From: Candidatus Woesearchaeota archaeon
Lineage (GTDB): Archaea; Nanoarchaeota; Nanoarchaeia; Woesearchaeales; GW2011-AR4
DNA length: 17,430 nt
Direction: 5' to 3'
NCBI GenBank assembly: GCA_023259315.1
Contig: JAHFQL010000015.1
Span: forward strand, 1-17,430
Shown here piece after piece: positions 1 through 6,803 of the stretch. A program made the translations under genes and the position numbers. The notes under the pieces are model-generated. The model was not told the origin of the DNA and searched no databases. It was given only the letters and a program-made list of their open reading frames with translations. Every line of letters begins with the position of its first letter. Position 1 is the first letter of the stretch.

Positions 1-21
1 TAATATTTAAACTTATTCAAT

Positions 22-40
22 AAAAAAACAAAAAGAAATA
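22..40 (-). terminator. U-rich archaeal-type terminator after alba
   Basis: Just past the alba stop codon the minus strand reads as a run of T tracts (five, then seven T in a row) with no hairpin. This is the usual form of an intrinsic archaeal terminator, which in most archaea is also the site used by aCPSF1/FttA, encoded later in this window. The call rests on composition and position only. Confidence 0.45.
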
Positions 41-43
41 TCT

Positions 44-322
44 TCACCGGTTTTTGCTCAGTGTAATCTCGATTGTGGAGACTCTCACGTCTCTGCCTTC
101 ATTATTCTTGAATCCCTCTGAGTCTATCTTTATGTCCCTGACTGCAACAGAGTTTTCTAAAAACCTTTTTGATGCAACCTCTGCAACATCGACTGCCCTG
201 CTGATGAATTTGCCCCTTGCCTTGATTATGACATCATCAGCATTTTTTGCCGTAAACTGCATCACAACGCCAGTCACATAGTTCATGAATGGCTTGCCGC
301 CGATAAAAATACTGTTGTCCAT
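44..322 (-). CDS. alba: Alba, archaeal DNA/RNA-binding chromatin protein
   Basis: This 92-aa protein matches the Alba family, small basic dimeric proteins that coat DNA and bind RNA in archaea. The N-terminal stretch NSIFIGGKPFMNYVTGVVMQ (residues 3-22) is the typical first strand and helix, including the GKKPxMNYV-type motif. The lysine usually found before the motif, a known acetylation and DNA-contact site, is replaced by GGK here. The middle ARGKFISRAVDVAE (about residues 35-48) is the second conserved helix, and the end VSTIEITLSK is the final strand. Length is normal for the family. The ATG at 322 is chosen because GGAG lies at 330-333, seven bases upstream, and a TATA-like TTTAAATAA lies near 372-380, giving a leader of roughly 27 nt. 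Gene identity is secure; functional details come from the family. Confidence 0.93.
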   Translation of the reverse strand: MDNSIFIGGKPFMNYVTGVVMQFTAKNADDVIIKARGKFISRAVDVAEVASKRFLENSVAVRDIKIDSEGFKNNEGRDVRVSTIEITLSKNR

Positions 323-371
323 TTCATTTCTCCTATCACTTGTGGCCTATCTGCACGCAGAATTGAAAAGG

Positions 372-380
372 TTATTTAAA
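372..380 (-). promoter_or_regulatory. TATA box of alba
   Basis: The minus strand reads TTTAAATAA about 50 bases before the alba ATG. Archaeal initiation about 25 nt downstream would give a leader of about 27 nt that carries the GGAG ribosome-binding site at 330-333. This differs from most genes here, whose TATA box is close enough for leaderless mRNA. Confidence 0.5.
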
Positions 381-391
381 TTTTTTGGAAA

Positions 392-1627
392 TTATGTTTT
401 TACAATTCTTGCCCTTAAAACTTTCTTGCCCTGCACATCCTCCATAATCAGCTTGTAATTTTGGTAGATTATTTCATCACCAATTTTTGGGGCCTTGCCA
501 AGCGTTGCATTTATGAAGTTGTCCAAATCAACATAATCGGTGTCTTTTATTGGCGTGCCGGTTTTTTCATTTAAATCCTCTATTTCAGTGCTTCCCTTGA
601 CAAGCCATTCATTTTTTGAGATTTGCATTATACTAGGATTTATCCTGTCGCTTTCATCAATAATTTCGCCCACTATCTCTTCAAGAATATTTTCTATTGT
701 GACTAAGCCCACAACATGGGCTTTCTGATCTATTACAATTGCCATATGCTGCTTTCTTGCCTGGAATAGCCTTAGCATTGTATCCATCTTCTTGTTTGCA
801 AATACAAAAAAAGGCTTTCTCATGACTTGCTTTACAGGCACATCAATTTTATTTTCCTTTACGAATTTCAGCATATCCTTCAAGTACAGAATCCCGACAA
901 CATTGTCTTTGTGCTTTTCGTAAACCGGAAGTCTCGAGTACATTTTTGTCGTAGGCAGTTGTAGGACATCTTTTATCTGCATGTCAGACCCAACTGAAAC
1001 TATGTTCTTCTTTCCCGTCATCACATCTGCCACGGTTGTGTTCTCAAAATCGAAAATCCGGTTTATCATCTTTTTTTCCAAATCCTTTATGGAGCCCTCT
1101 TCCCCACTCATTTTCACTATGCTTTTCAGCTCTTCTTTGGTTATTATCGATATCCTTCTAGTGCCAATCAATTTATTCAAGCCCTTAAGGAAATAATCAA
1201 GTAGTTTTATTATAGGATACAATAGAACGCTAAGTTCCCATATTATCCTGGCTGCAAACAGCGAAAATATCTCGTTGTTCCTTGTTGCTAATGATTTTGG
1301 TGTTATCTCTCCGAATACAAGAATTAGGAATGTCATTATGCCGGTTGCTATTGCTATTGCATTATTTTTAAAAATATTTAACGCAATCGAAGTGCCCAAG
1401 GCAGAAGAAGCCACAGTCACTATGCTGTTTCCGATCAATATTGTGGATAAAAGCCTTTCAGGATTGTCTTTGAGCTTCTTCACATAAACTGCTCCAAATT
1501 TCTTGTTTTCAACCATGTACCTGACTTTAAATCTGCTCAAGGAAAGCAATGCGGATTCAGCTGATGAAAAGAATGCCATTAGAAGTATCAACAGAAATAT
1601 TAGCAAAATTTGTGTTTCTAGCAGCAT
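392..1627 (-). CDS. CNNM/CorC-type membrane protein with CBS pair (hemolysin-like)
   Basis: This 411-aa protein has the full architecture of the CNNM/CorC (old 'hemolysin C') family, membrane proteins linked to magnesium or other divalent-cation export. Residues 1 to about 150 form the DUF21/CNNM domain with several hydrophobic helices, starting with LLETQILLIFLLILLMAFFS and then AESALLSLSRFKVRYMVE, a signature of the family. The stretch FGEITPKSLATRN (about residues 105-117) is also typical. Residues of about 195-325 form a CBS pair (VADVMT, VVGILYLKDML, VKQVMRKPFFV, MAIVIDQKAHVVGLVTIENILEEIVGEI), expected to sense adenine nucleotides. Residues of about 330-411 are the C-terminal CorC/HlyC domain. 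The TATA box at 1651-1657 lies 30 bases before the ATG, indicating a leaderless message. The transported ion cannot be told from sequence. Confidence 0.9.
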   Translation of the reverse strand: MLLETQILLIFLLILLMAFFSSAESALLSLSRFKVRYMVENKKFGAVYVKKLKDNPERLLSTILIGNSIVTVASSALGTSIALNIFKNNAIAIATGIMTFLILVFGEITPKSLATRNNEIFSLFAARIIWELSVLLYPIIKLLDYFLKGLNKLIGTRRISIITKEELKSIVKMSGEEGSIKDLEKKMINRIFDFENTTVADVMTGKKNIVSVGSDMQIKDVLQLPTTKMYSRLPVYEKHKDNVVGILYLKDMLKFVKENKIDVPVKQVMRKPFFVFANKKMDTMLRLFQARKQHMAIVIDQKAHVVGLVTIENILEEIVGEIIDESDRINPSIMQISKNEWLVKGSTEIEDLNEKTGTPIKDTDYVDLDNFINATLGKAPKIGDEIIYQNYKLIMEDVQGKKVLRARIVKT

Positions 1628-1650
1628 TTTTGTTTCAAATAAATAATAAA

Positions 1651-1657
1651 ATATAAA
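1651..1657 (-). promoter_or_regulatory. TATA box of the CNNM gene
   Basis: The minus strand reads TTTATAT starting 30 bases upstream of the ATG at 1627, the spacing expected for a leaderless archaeal transcript. The surrounding 54-bp gap to argS is strongly AT-rich, so the exact box is uncertain. Confidence 0.45.
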
Positions 1658-1681
1658 TTTATTCTTTTAAATTTACACTTA

Positions 1682-3340
1682 TCACATCCTCTCTAACACA
1701 TCAATTCCCAGAAGATTTAATCCTGTCTTCAAAACTTGCCTGACAGTGATAATTAGCAATAATCTTGCACCTTTCACTTTTTCATCTGATTTCAGGACTT
1801 GGTGAGCGTGATAATATTCGTTAAATTTCTGCGCTAATGTGTGGAGATAATTTGCAATCAAATGCGGCCTTAATTCATTTGCTGCTTTTAGCACTATTTC
1901 CGGAAAATTGGACAAAATTTTTGCGATTTCGATTTCTTCCTTTTCCTTTAATAATTCCAGGTCTGCTTCTAAATTAATTTTTCCTTTCTTCAAAATGCTG
2001 CTTATCCTTGCATAAGCGTACTGGATGTAAGGGGATGTCTCGCCTTCAAATGACAAAGCCTGCTGCCAGTCAAAAACAACATTTTTCTCGGGGCTCACTT
2101 TCAGTATTCCGAATTTTACAGCGCCGTAAGCTATGGCCTTTGCGGATTTTTCCTCAGATTTTCCATATCTTTTCTTCAATTCATCGTTTGCTTTGTTAAC
2201 TGCTTCTTTCATGAAATCCTCCAATAAAACAAGATTGCCTTTTCTTGTTGACATCTTGCCGTCTTGGAGCAGAATAAAAGAGTAATTCACAACCTTAGGC
2301 TGTCGTATTTCCAGTTCTTTCAGTGCTGCGGCAATTTGCTCCTGGTATAGTTTCTGGTCTTCCCCCAAAACAACTATATTGTCGCCTTTCTTTGATTTTT
2401 CAATGTTGTATGTTATGTCCCTCAAAGGGTACAAGGAAGTTCCATCGCCCCTTGTCATGACAAAAACAGGGACTTTCATTCCCAATCCATAACCTTTTTG
2501 GTCCAGAACCCACCTGTTGAATCCGTCTATGAACAACTTTCCTGTTTTTTCCAGCCTTTTCAGGGTTTTTTGAGTTTCTCTGCTCCACAAATATTTTGAC
2601 TCGTAATCAAAAGCATCATACTTGATTCCAAGCTCTGAAAGGATTTTAACCTGGCCATTTATACATATCCCAACAATTTTTTCAAATTTTTTTCTGACTG
2701 TTTTGTCCCCTTTCTCAAGTTTGTTCAATAATTCAAGAACTTGTTTTTCCTGTTCAGGATTTTCTTCAAGCTTTTTGTTTATTTCAATATAAATGTTTAA
2801 TAAATCATTGAAAGTTATGTCTTTTTTTCCCTCTGCTCCCAAAACAAGCATTGCTATCTGCTTGCCGACGTCATTCACGAAGTAGTGAGTTTCGACTTTA
2901 TACCCTTGAAATCTTAAAATCCTTGCAATTGAGTCGCCAATCAATGCATTTCTTGCCCTTCCGACATGAGGAGAAGCGTTTGGATTGATGCTGGTGTGCT
3001 CAAGAAGTATTTTTCCCTTTTTGCCGACATTGCTTAAGCCATACTTATCCTTTAATTTTAAAATTTGCATTATAGTCTTATCCACTATTCTATTTTTATT
3101 GATAAAGAAATTAAGGTAAGGGCCTATAACCTTGACTTGATTCACAAGATTAGTTGGATTGAATTTACTGCTTAATTCCTGCGATATTTCATTTGGATTT
3201 TTCTTCAATTCTTTTGCCAGAACAAAGCACGGAAATGCATAGTCACCCATTTCCTGATTTGGGGGAGTTTCTAATTCAACGTTTTCCAGCTTGGTTTCTT
3301 TTTTCAGAAATTTGATAATTTCTTCCTTGAATTCATCCAT
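1682..3340 (-). CDS. argS: Arginyl-tRNA synthetase
   Basis: This class I synthetase (552 aa) charges tRNA-Arg with arginine in the cytoplasm. Residues 1 to about 85 form the ArgS N-terminal (Add1) domain, with PPNQEMGDYAFPCFVLAKEL. The HIGH signature appears as H125-V-G-R128 in NPNASPHVGRARNA, the usual ArgS form. The KMSKS loop appears as K362-M-S-T-R366 followed by KGN, also usual for this enzyme. VNDVGKQIAMLVLG (about 175) and the C-terminal DALR anticodon-binding domain (about 435-552, containing ETSPYIQYAYARISSIL and ending LNLLGIDVLERM) complete the protein. Length is normal. The start is the ATG at 3340, because a TATA box lies at 3363-3370, about 30 bases upstream, with no room for a leader. 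Confidence 0.96.
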   Translation of the reverse strand: MDEFKEEIIKFLKKETKLENVELETPPNQEMGDYAFPCFVLAKELKKNPNEISQELSSKFNPTNLVNQVKVIGPYLNFFINKNRIVDKTIMQILKLKDKYGLSNVGKKGKILLEHTSINPNASPHVGRARNALIGDSIARILRFQGYKVETHYFVNDVGKQIAMLVLGAEGKKDITFNDLLNIYIEINKKLEENPEQEKQVLELLNKLEKGDKTVRKKFEKIVGICINGQVKILSELGIKYDAFDYESKYLWSRETQKTLKRLEKTGKLFIDGFNRWVLDQKGYGLGMKVPVFVMTRGDGTSLYPLRDITYNIEKSKKGDNIVVLGEDQKLYQEQIAAALKELEIRQPKVVNYSFILLQDGKMSTRKGNLVLLEDFMKEAVNKANDELKKRYGKSEEKSAKAIAYGAVKFGILKVSPEKNVVFDWQQALSFEGETSPYIQYAYARISSILKKGKINLEADLELLKEKEEIEIAKILSNFPEIVLKAANELRPHLIANYLHTLAQKFNEYYHAHQVLKSDEKVKGARLLLIITVRQVLKTGLNLLGIDVLERM

Positions 3341-3362
3341 AATAAGAAATTAAAAAAGCTGG

Positions 3363-3370
3363 GATTTAAA
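3363..3370 (-). promoter_or_regulatory. TATA box of argS
   Basis: TTTAAATC on the minus strand starts 30 bases before the argS ATG, fitting leaderless transcription. It lies in the 142-bp intergenic region shared with the plus-strand gene at 3483, whose own TATA box is at 3453-3460. Confidence 0.5.
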
Positions 3371-3452
3371 GGTTTCTATGAAAAATATGAAATTTAAAAT
3401 TTTAAAAATTAACCTTTGTGTGATCATTAGCTAGTAATTAAAAATAAAAAGA

Positions 3453-3481
3453 TTTATAAATTGGCAATTAACCCTAGTTAA
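3453..3481 (+). promoter_or_regulatory. Leaderless promoter with palindrome at the start site
   Basis: TTTATAAA at 3453-3460, preceded by an A-rich BRE-like stretch, lies 30 bases before the ATG at 3483. At the expected transcription start there is a short palindrome, TTAAC-CCTA-GTTAA (3468-3481). Its position between TATA box and start codon would suit a repressor site. The palindrome is seen directly; an operator role is inference. Confidence 0.5.
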
Positions 3482-3482
3482 G

Positions 3483-3959
3483 ATGACAAAACGTTTTTTG
3501 ACGATTGATGACGTAATTTCTGTTATGGAAGAATTTCAAGTCACTACTGTATCTGCAACAGTAACTTTTGATACGAGGCATCGCAAATTACCTGAATTAG
3601 CTAGTCAATACGGTTTAGAATATGTTGCCAATAAACCTCAGGATTCTAATGTTGCTTATCTTTTTCCAATTAGATCATATATGGAAGGCACAATGAAAAT
3701 ATGTGGCATAGAAGTTCCAACAGTCCAGAGTTTTAAAGATATAATCAGAAAATTTAAAGAACAAAAGCAATATCTGCCAGGAGAAATCCGTGGATTTTAT
3801 CCGGGTGGAACAGATCCTAAGATTTCTGATTTAAGATTGCCTTTATTATTTAGTATGCATTTAAATGGTCCAAAATATGTAGCAGATTCAGACCTAAAAG
3901 CCATAAGGGCAAATGATTACAAACATCCATTTCCAGTAGTTCCACTTTCAACGATATAA
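3483..3959 (+). CDS. Unrecognised 158-aa protein
   Basis: I do not recognise this family. The protein is soluble, of mixed composition, with no signal peptide or membrane segment. It begins with a helical stretch MTKRFLTIDDVISVMEEFQ, then VSATVTFDTRHRKLPELASQYGLEYV, where the spaced T/D/R/H residues and LASQYGLEYV could suggest a small helix-turn-helix or nucleotide-related fold; this is only an impression. The middle has a basic helix (FKDIIRKFKEQKQYLPGEIRG, about residues 83-103), and the C-terminal half is rich in proline and glycine (FYPGGTDPKISDLRLPLL). Coding is supported by its own leaderless promoter with a TATA box 30 bases upstream, plausible codon use and good length. It is the only plus-strand gene in an 11-kb minus-strand region. 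Its last 12 bases overlap the end of ribB, tail to tail. Confidence 0.7.
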   Translation: MTKRFLTIDDVISVMEEFQVTTVSATVTFDTRHRKLPELASQYGLEYVANKPQDSNVAYLFPIRSYMEGTMKICGIEVPTVQSFKDIIRKFKEQKQYLPGEIRGFYPGGTDPKISDLRLPLLFSMHLNGPKYVADSDLKAIRANDYKHPFPVVPLSTI

Positions 3960-4547
3960 TTTTATTAAATCCCTTATTTTTATTATTTGCAAATTAAATT
4001 TCTTCGCCATTTTTTTAATTTCATTAATTTTTGCCATCTTTCCGCTTTTACCTACAATCTCGCAAATGATAGCGGCAGGATAAAGTTTTGCTAAATTGCA
4101 TAATTCAATTGCAGCTTCCGTATGCCCGGGCCTTTCACTTAAGCCCCTTTCGTCATATCTTAAAGGAAAAATGTGCCCTGGCCTCGCAAAATCGCTTGGC
4201 TTTGTGTTTTTGCCAATCAAAGCCTTAATTGTTTTTGCCCTGTCAAAAGCGGAAATTCCAGTTGTTGTTCTATTTTTATAATCTACAGAAACAGTGAATT
4301 TGGTTTTATGCAGTTCTGTGTTAATTTTAACCATCAAAGGCAATTTTAATTCATCTAGCCTTTTGCCCAGCATTGGAACGCAAACCAAGCCCCGAGCATT
4401 TTTAATCATGAAATTTATCTTTTCTGGAGTGGCTTTTTCTGCAGCCAGGACTAAATCTGCCTCATTCTCGCGATGCTTGTCATCTATCACAATCAAGAAT
4501 TTCCCTTTTTTGAAATCTTTTGTCGCTCTGGTTAAATTTTTATTCAT
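3948..4547 (-). CDS. ribB: 3,4-dihydroxy-2-butanone 4-phosphate synthase
   Basis: The enzyme converts ribulose 5-phosphate to 3,4-dihydroxy-2-butanone 4-phosphate and formate, supplying the four-carbon unit of riboflavin. The 199-aa protein is a stand-alone RibB without a fused RibA domain. The metal and substrate loop DDKHRENEADLVLAAE (residues 22-37, with R26, E27, E29 and D31) is intact. GLVCVPM, the RTTTGISAFDRAKTI segment, the FARPGHIFPLR motif, and RPGHTEAAIELC with the catalytic histidine are all present, followed by AIICEIVG carrying the late conserved glutamate. It is the last gene of the riboflavin cluster, 15 bases after the 109-aa gene, and likely co-transcribed with ribD. Its 3' end overlaps the convergent 158-aa gene by 12 bases. 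Confidence 0.95.
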   Translation of the reverse strand: MNKNLTRATKDFKKGKFLIVIDDKHRENEADLVLAAEKATPEKINFMIKNARGLVCVPMLGKRLDELKLPLMVKINTELHKTKFTVSVDYKNRTTTGISAFDRAKTIKALIGKNTKPSDFARPGHIFPLRYDERGLSERPGHTEAAIELCNLAKLYPAAIICEIVGKSGKMAKINEIKKMAKKFNLQIIKIRDLIKLYR

Positions 4548-4562
4548 AGCAATGAGGAGATT

Positions 4563-4892
4563 TTAATAATTTAAAAATATATATTTTTTAATTAATCCAT
4601 TTATGTCAATGAACTGTGTCAGTTTTTGTTGGATTTGAAGGAAATTCATGAGTTTTTCTTGTGTTAACTGAACGCGTTCATTAAGTAATTGAAGAATTTC
4701 TGGCTGTCTAAATAAATATTTTATTAGAATTCTCTCCAAAAAGTCTCCGATCTTACCTTGCCTTTCTTCTGGAAAACCACTTACATAATTACCAATGTCT
4801 ATGCCATCAACATGTTCTAAATCATATTTAAATCTCTCAATTACGCTACGCAGATATTGCCTGTACTCTCTCTGATTATGATACTGTATCAT
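4563..4892 (-). CDS. Unrecognised 109-aa helical protein inside the riboflavin operon
   Basis: I do not recognise this protein. It is predicted to be almost all helix. An N-terminal charged part (REYRQYLRSVIERFKYDLEHVDG, about 8-30) is followed by a second helix (RQGKIGDFLERILIKYLFRQ) and a long amphipathic segment LQLLNERVQLTQEKLMNFLQ with heptad-like leucines that could form a coiled coil (about 66-100). The tail IKKYIFLNY is hydrophobic. There are no cysteine clusters or known nucleotide motifs. It starts 3 bases after the ribD stop codon and ends 15 bases before ribB, so it is very likely translated from the same mRNA. The position between two riboflavin enzymes suggests a link to that pathway or a recent insertion. 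A missing riboflavin enzyme is not apparent, since it is too short and lacks family motifs. Confidence 0.65.
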   Translation of the reverse strand: MIQYHNQREYRQYLRSVIERFKYDLEHVDGIDIGNYVSGFPEERQGKIGDFLERILIKYLFRQPEILQLLNERVQLTQEKLMNFLQIQQKLTQFIDINGLIKKYIFLNY

Positions 4893-4895
4893 CTT

Positions 4896-5966
4896 TTACA
4901 AATACGCTTCAATCAATGTGTCTTTTCCAATTCTTTTTGATACCGGATTCCTGAGATTTATGGCTTTGTCAATTGTCTTGACGCCGAGATTTCCGATTGC
5001 CCCCAAGCCGTTGCCTATTATCTTTGGAGCTGCAAATATCAATATTTTGTCAACCACCCCTGCCTTTATGGCAGAGCTGTTCAGTTCTGAGCCGCCTTCA
5101 ATCATGACGCTTGTTATGCCATGTTTTCCAAGCTGCTTCATCAAATCCTGCATGTCCACCATGCCCTTGTTGGATTTTATTATGATTACCTTAATGCCTT
5201 TCTGCTGCAATTTTGTGATATCGCCTTTGGATGCATGGCTTGTGCTTGCAATTATTAATTTGCTCGGATTTTTCATTAAGTTACAATTTTTTGGAATGTT
5301 TAATTTGCTGTCAACAACAATCTTCATGGGGTCTTTCCCCTTGTCCACTTTTGGGCTTAAATCAGGGTTCTCCCTTACAACAGTATTCAGGCCTATCATT
5401 ACGGCATCAACTTCTGCCCTTAATTGGTCAACGTAATCTCTTGCCTCTTTGCTTGTAATATACTTTGAATCGCCGGATTTTGTGGCAATCCTGCCATCAA
5501 GGCTCATGGCGACTTTGATTATTGCAAATGGTTTTTTTGTCCTCATATATTTTATGTAAACCTCGTTCAGTTTTTTTGCTTCTCTTTCTAATATGTTAAT
5601 CTTTGTTTTCAAGCCCCGGAATTTAAGCTCCATATACCCATCCACCAACGGGTTCGGGTCTTTCATTCCAACAATCACTTCTCTTACCCCAGCTTCAACA
5701 ATCTTCTCGGTACAAGGCGGGGTTCTACCCCAGTGGGAACATGGCTCGATGTTAATGTACATTGTAGAATTCATTGCTTTTTTTCCAGCATCCTGGATTG
5801 CAAGCATCTCGGCATGCTCTGCGCCTGCTTTCCTGTGGTAGCCTTTTCCTACTATTCTACCGCGCTTGACTATGATGCAGCCCACCATGGGATTCGGGCT
5901 TGTAAGTCCTCTGCCTTTCTCAGCAAGCTTAAGAGCTAAATCCATGTACTTCTTGTGAGATATCAA
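4896..5966 (-). CDS. ribD: Bifunctional riboflavin deaminase-reductase RibD
   Basis: This 356-aa protein has both bacterial-type RibD domains. The N-terminal zinc deaminase (residues 1 to about 145) has H51-A-E53 and the metal cysteines C76 and C85 in PCSHWGRTPPC, plus SPNPMVGCIIV and DPNPLVDGY. The C-terminal reductase (about 145-356) starts KPFAIIKVAMSLDGRIAT and has the GLNTVVRENPDLS and MIEGGSELN motifs. The two domains carry out the second and third riboflavin steps after GTP ring opening. The likely start is TTG at 5966, giving the usual lead KKYMDLALKLAEKG; an AGGGGG stretch at about 5976-5981 lies 9 bases upstream. An in-frame ATG at 5945 would trim seven residues. A TATA box lies within the end of the upstream toxin remnant. 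Many archaea use separate enzymes for these steps, so the fused form suggests bacterial ancestry. Confidence 0.95.
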   Translation of the reverse strand: MISHKKYMDLALKLAEKGRGLTSPNPMVGCIIVKRGRIVGKGYHRKAGAEHAEMLAIQDAGKKAMNSTMYINIEPCSHWGRTPPCTEKIVEAGVREVIVGMKDPNPLVDGYMELKFRGLKTKINILEREAKKLNEVYIKYMRTKKPFAIIKVAMSLDGRIATKSGDSKYITSKEARDYVDQLRAEVDAVMIGLNTVVRENPDLSPKVDKGKDPMKIVVDSKLNIPKNCNLMKNPSKLIIASTSHASKGDITKLQQKGIKVIIIKSNKGMVDMQDLMKQLGKHGITSVMIEGGSELNSSAIKAGVVDKILIFAAPKIIGNGLGAIGNLGVKTIDKAINLRNPVSKRIGKDTLIEAYL

Positions 5967-5975
5967 ATTTCGTTT

Positions 5976-6013
5976 CCCCCTATTCGCTTTGTAGTCCTTA
6001 TTTAATATTTAAA
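5976..6013 (-). promoter_or_regulatory. ribD promoter and ribosome-binding site
   Basis: TTTAAATA on the minus strand (6006-6013) would start transcription near 5984. The short leader carries AGGGGG nine bases before the TTG start codon at 5966. This suggests ribD-109aa-ribB has its own promoter, overlapping the last codons of the truncated toxin gene, in addition to any read-through from the HTH gene. Confidence 0.5.
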
Positions 6014-6231
6014 TGTGTGGGTTTATTTTGGGAGTATGTCATTTTGTATTCTTCTGGTATTAATTTTTTCGCAATTTGCTCTCCATAATGAATGTTTATT
6101 TTTACCAATTCTACTTTTTTATTTATGGCGTTTAGAATTGACCTATCAATCTTTGAATTTGGAGCAACTTCATTAAGATGTTTGTATACTTCTTCAGCTT
6201 CTGGAGAAAAAATTACTCTGACCTTTTTCAT
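5998..6231 (-). CDS. C-terminally truncated RelE-like toxin family protein
   Basis: The 77-aa product begins KKVRVIFSPEAEEVYKHLNE and continues SKIDRSILNAINKKVELVKINIHYGEQIAKKLIPEEYK. This is the style of the N-terminal two thirds of archaeal RelE/ParE-like proteins that pair with a small helix-turn-helix partner. As I know this family, full members are about 110-115 aa and continue after the EEYK-type motif into strands with conserved aromatic and arginine residues (the L-W-R and WR-Y region). Here the match stops and the frame ends TYSQNKPTHLNIK in DNA that doubles as the ribD TATA box. The toxin is therefore probably inactive, cut by a deletion. Its ATG overlaps the stop codon of the HTH gene by four bases (ATGA), typical of a co-translated toxin pair. 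The family call is by recollection of pattern. Confidence 0.6.
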   Translation of the reverse strand: MKKVRVIFSPEAEEVYKHLNEVAPNSKIDRSILNAINKKVELVKINIHYGEQIAKKLIPEEYKMTYSQNKPTHLNIK

Positions 6232-6515
6232 AATTCAAGGCCTTCTTTTATCGCTTTTCTTATTTTTGGATTTGTATTGTGAATCCATGTAATCCCTTTC
6301 ATTGTTACTGCTATTTTGTTGCTCTCTTCCAAGTACTCAAGAATTAGTTTAAGAGTATTGTGATTTATTTGTTTGGGAAGTCTTCTTTTGAGTTCAGCAA
6401 CTGTTATTACACTTTCATCCACGTTTTTTAAAGTTTCTTCCACCATAAAGACTGTGTTGAGAGTAGGCGAATGTTCTACTTTCCTTCTTTCTATCAATTC
6501 TGACATTTTAATCAC
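6228..6515 (-). CDS. Small winged-helix-like protein, likely antitoxin partner
   Basis: This protein is 95 aa from a GTG start at 6515, or 92 aa from ATG at 6506, which gives MSELIERRKVEHSPTL. The core VDESVITVAELKRRLPKQIN, then NTLKLILEYLEESNKIAVTM and KGITWIHN reads as helix-helix-wing, the layout of a winged helix-turn-helix. The KGITW(I)HN element followed by NPKIRKAIKEGLEL is shared, as I know them, by archaeal small HTH proteins encoded just before RelE-like proteins. The stop codon overlaps the toxin ATG. If it still binds DNA it could control this operon and read-through into ribD, although its partner is truncated. A TATA-like ATTAAATA lies near 6537-6545, about 25-30 bases upstream of the GTG. 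Confidence 0.65.
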   Translation of the reverse strand: MIKMSELIERRKVEHSPTLNTVFMVEETLKNVDESVITVAELKRRLPKQINHNTLKLILEYLEESNKIAVTMKGITWIHNTNPKIRKAIKEGLEL

Positions 6516-6579
6516 AAATTATTATTAATTAATATCTATTTAATATTAACTTATATATAAATGTTTTGGTTTATCGTTC

Positions 6580-6717
6580 CTTACTCCTCAGTCACCGAGA
6601 GATACTGATACTGTAAAGCGAGTTGCTGAACGATATTGGAATTTTGCAACTAAACTCTATACTACTCCAAATCTTGACAGAAATGAATTTAGAAAAGTAA
6701 TTACAGATTGGAAATAG
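6580..6717 (+). pseudogene. Short decayed coding remnant, family unknown
   Basis: In the 288-bp gap between the HTH gene and carB, the plus strand carries an open stretch of 45 codons ending in TAG at 6715-6717. It reads LTPQSPRDTDTVKRVAERYW and then NFATKLYTTPNLDRNEFRKV ITDWK. The composition is protein-like, with charged amphipathic helices, and unlike the surrounding AT-rich spacer. No start codon exists in this frame. Upstream, an ATG at 6561 in another frame stops early, so this looks like the C-terminal end of a lost gene joined by a frameshift or deletion. I do not recognise the family. The rest of the gap is AT-rich with no other signal. Confidence 0.4.
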
Positions 6718-6803
6718 TGTCCTTTCTCAAATTAGAGAGAATTCCAGTTAAAAAAAGAAACTTAAATTTAATTGCATTTCACAATTATTCTTAATTTTTT
6801 ATC

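Noticed and set aside
54..281. Plus-strand ORF opposite alba and similar open frames opposite argS, ribD, carB, carA and aCPSF1
   Set aside because: They lie entirely within well-supported genes on the other strand and show no domain, promoter or ribosome site of their own.
5967..5997. FMN riboswitch before ribD
   Set aside because: Only about 15-30 bases lie between the predicted start of transcription and ribD, far too short, and no RFN-like stems are seen.
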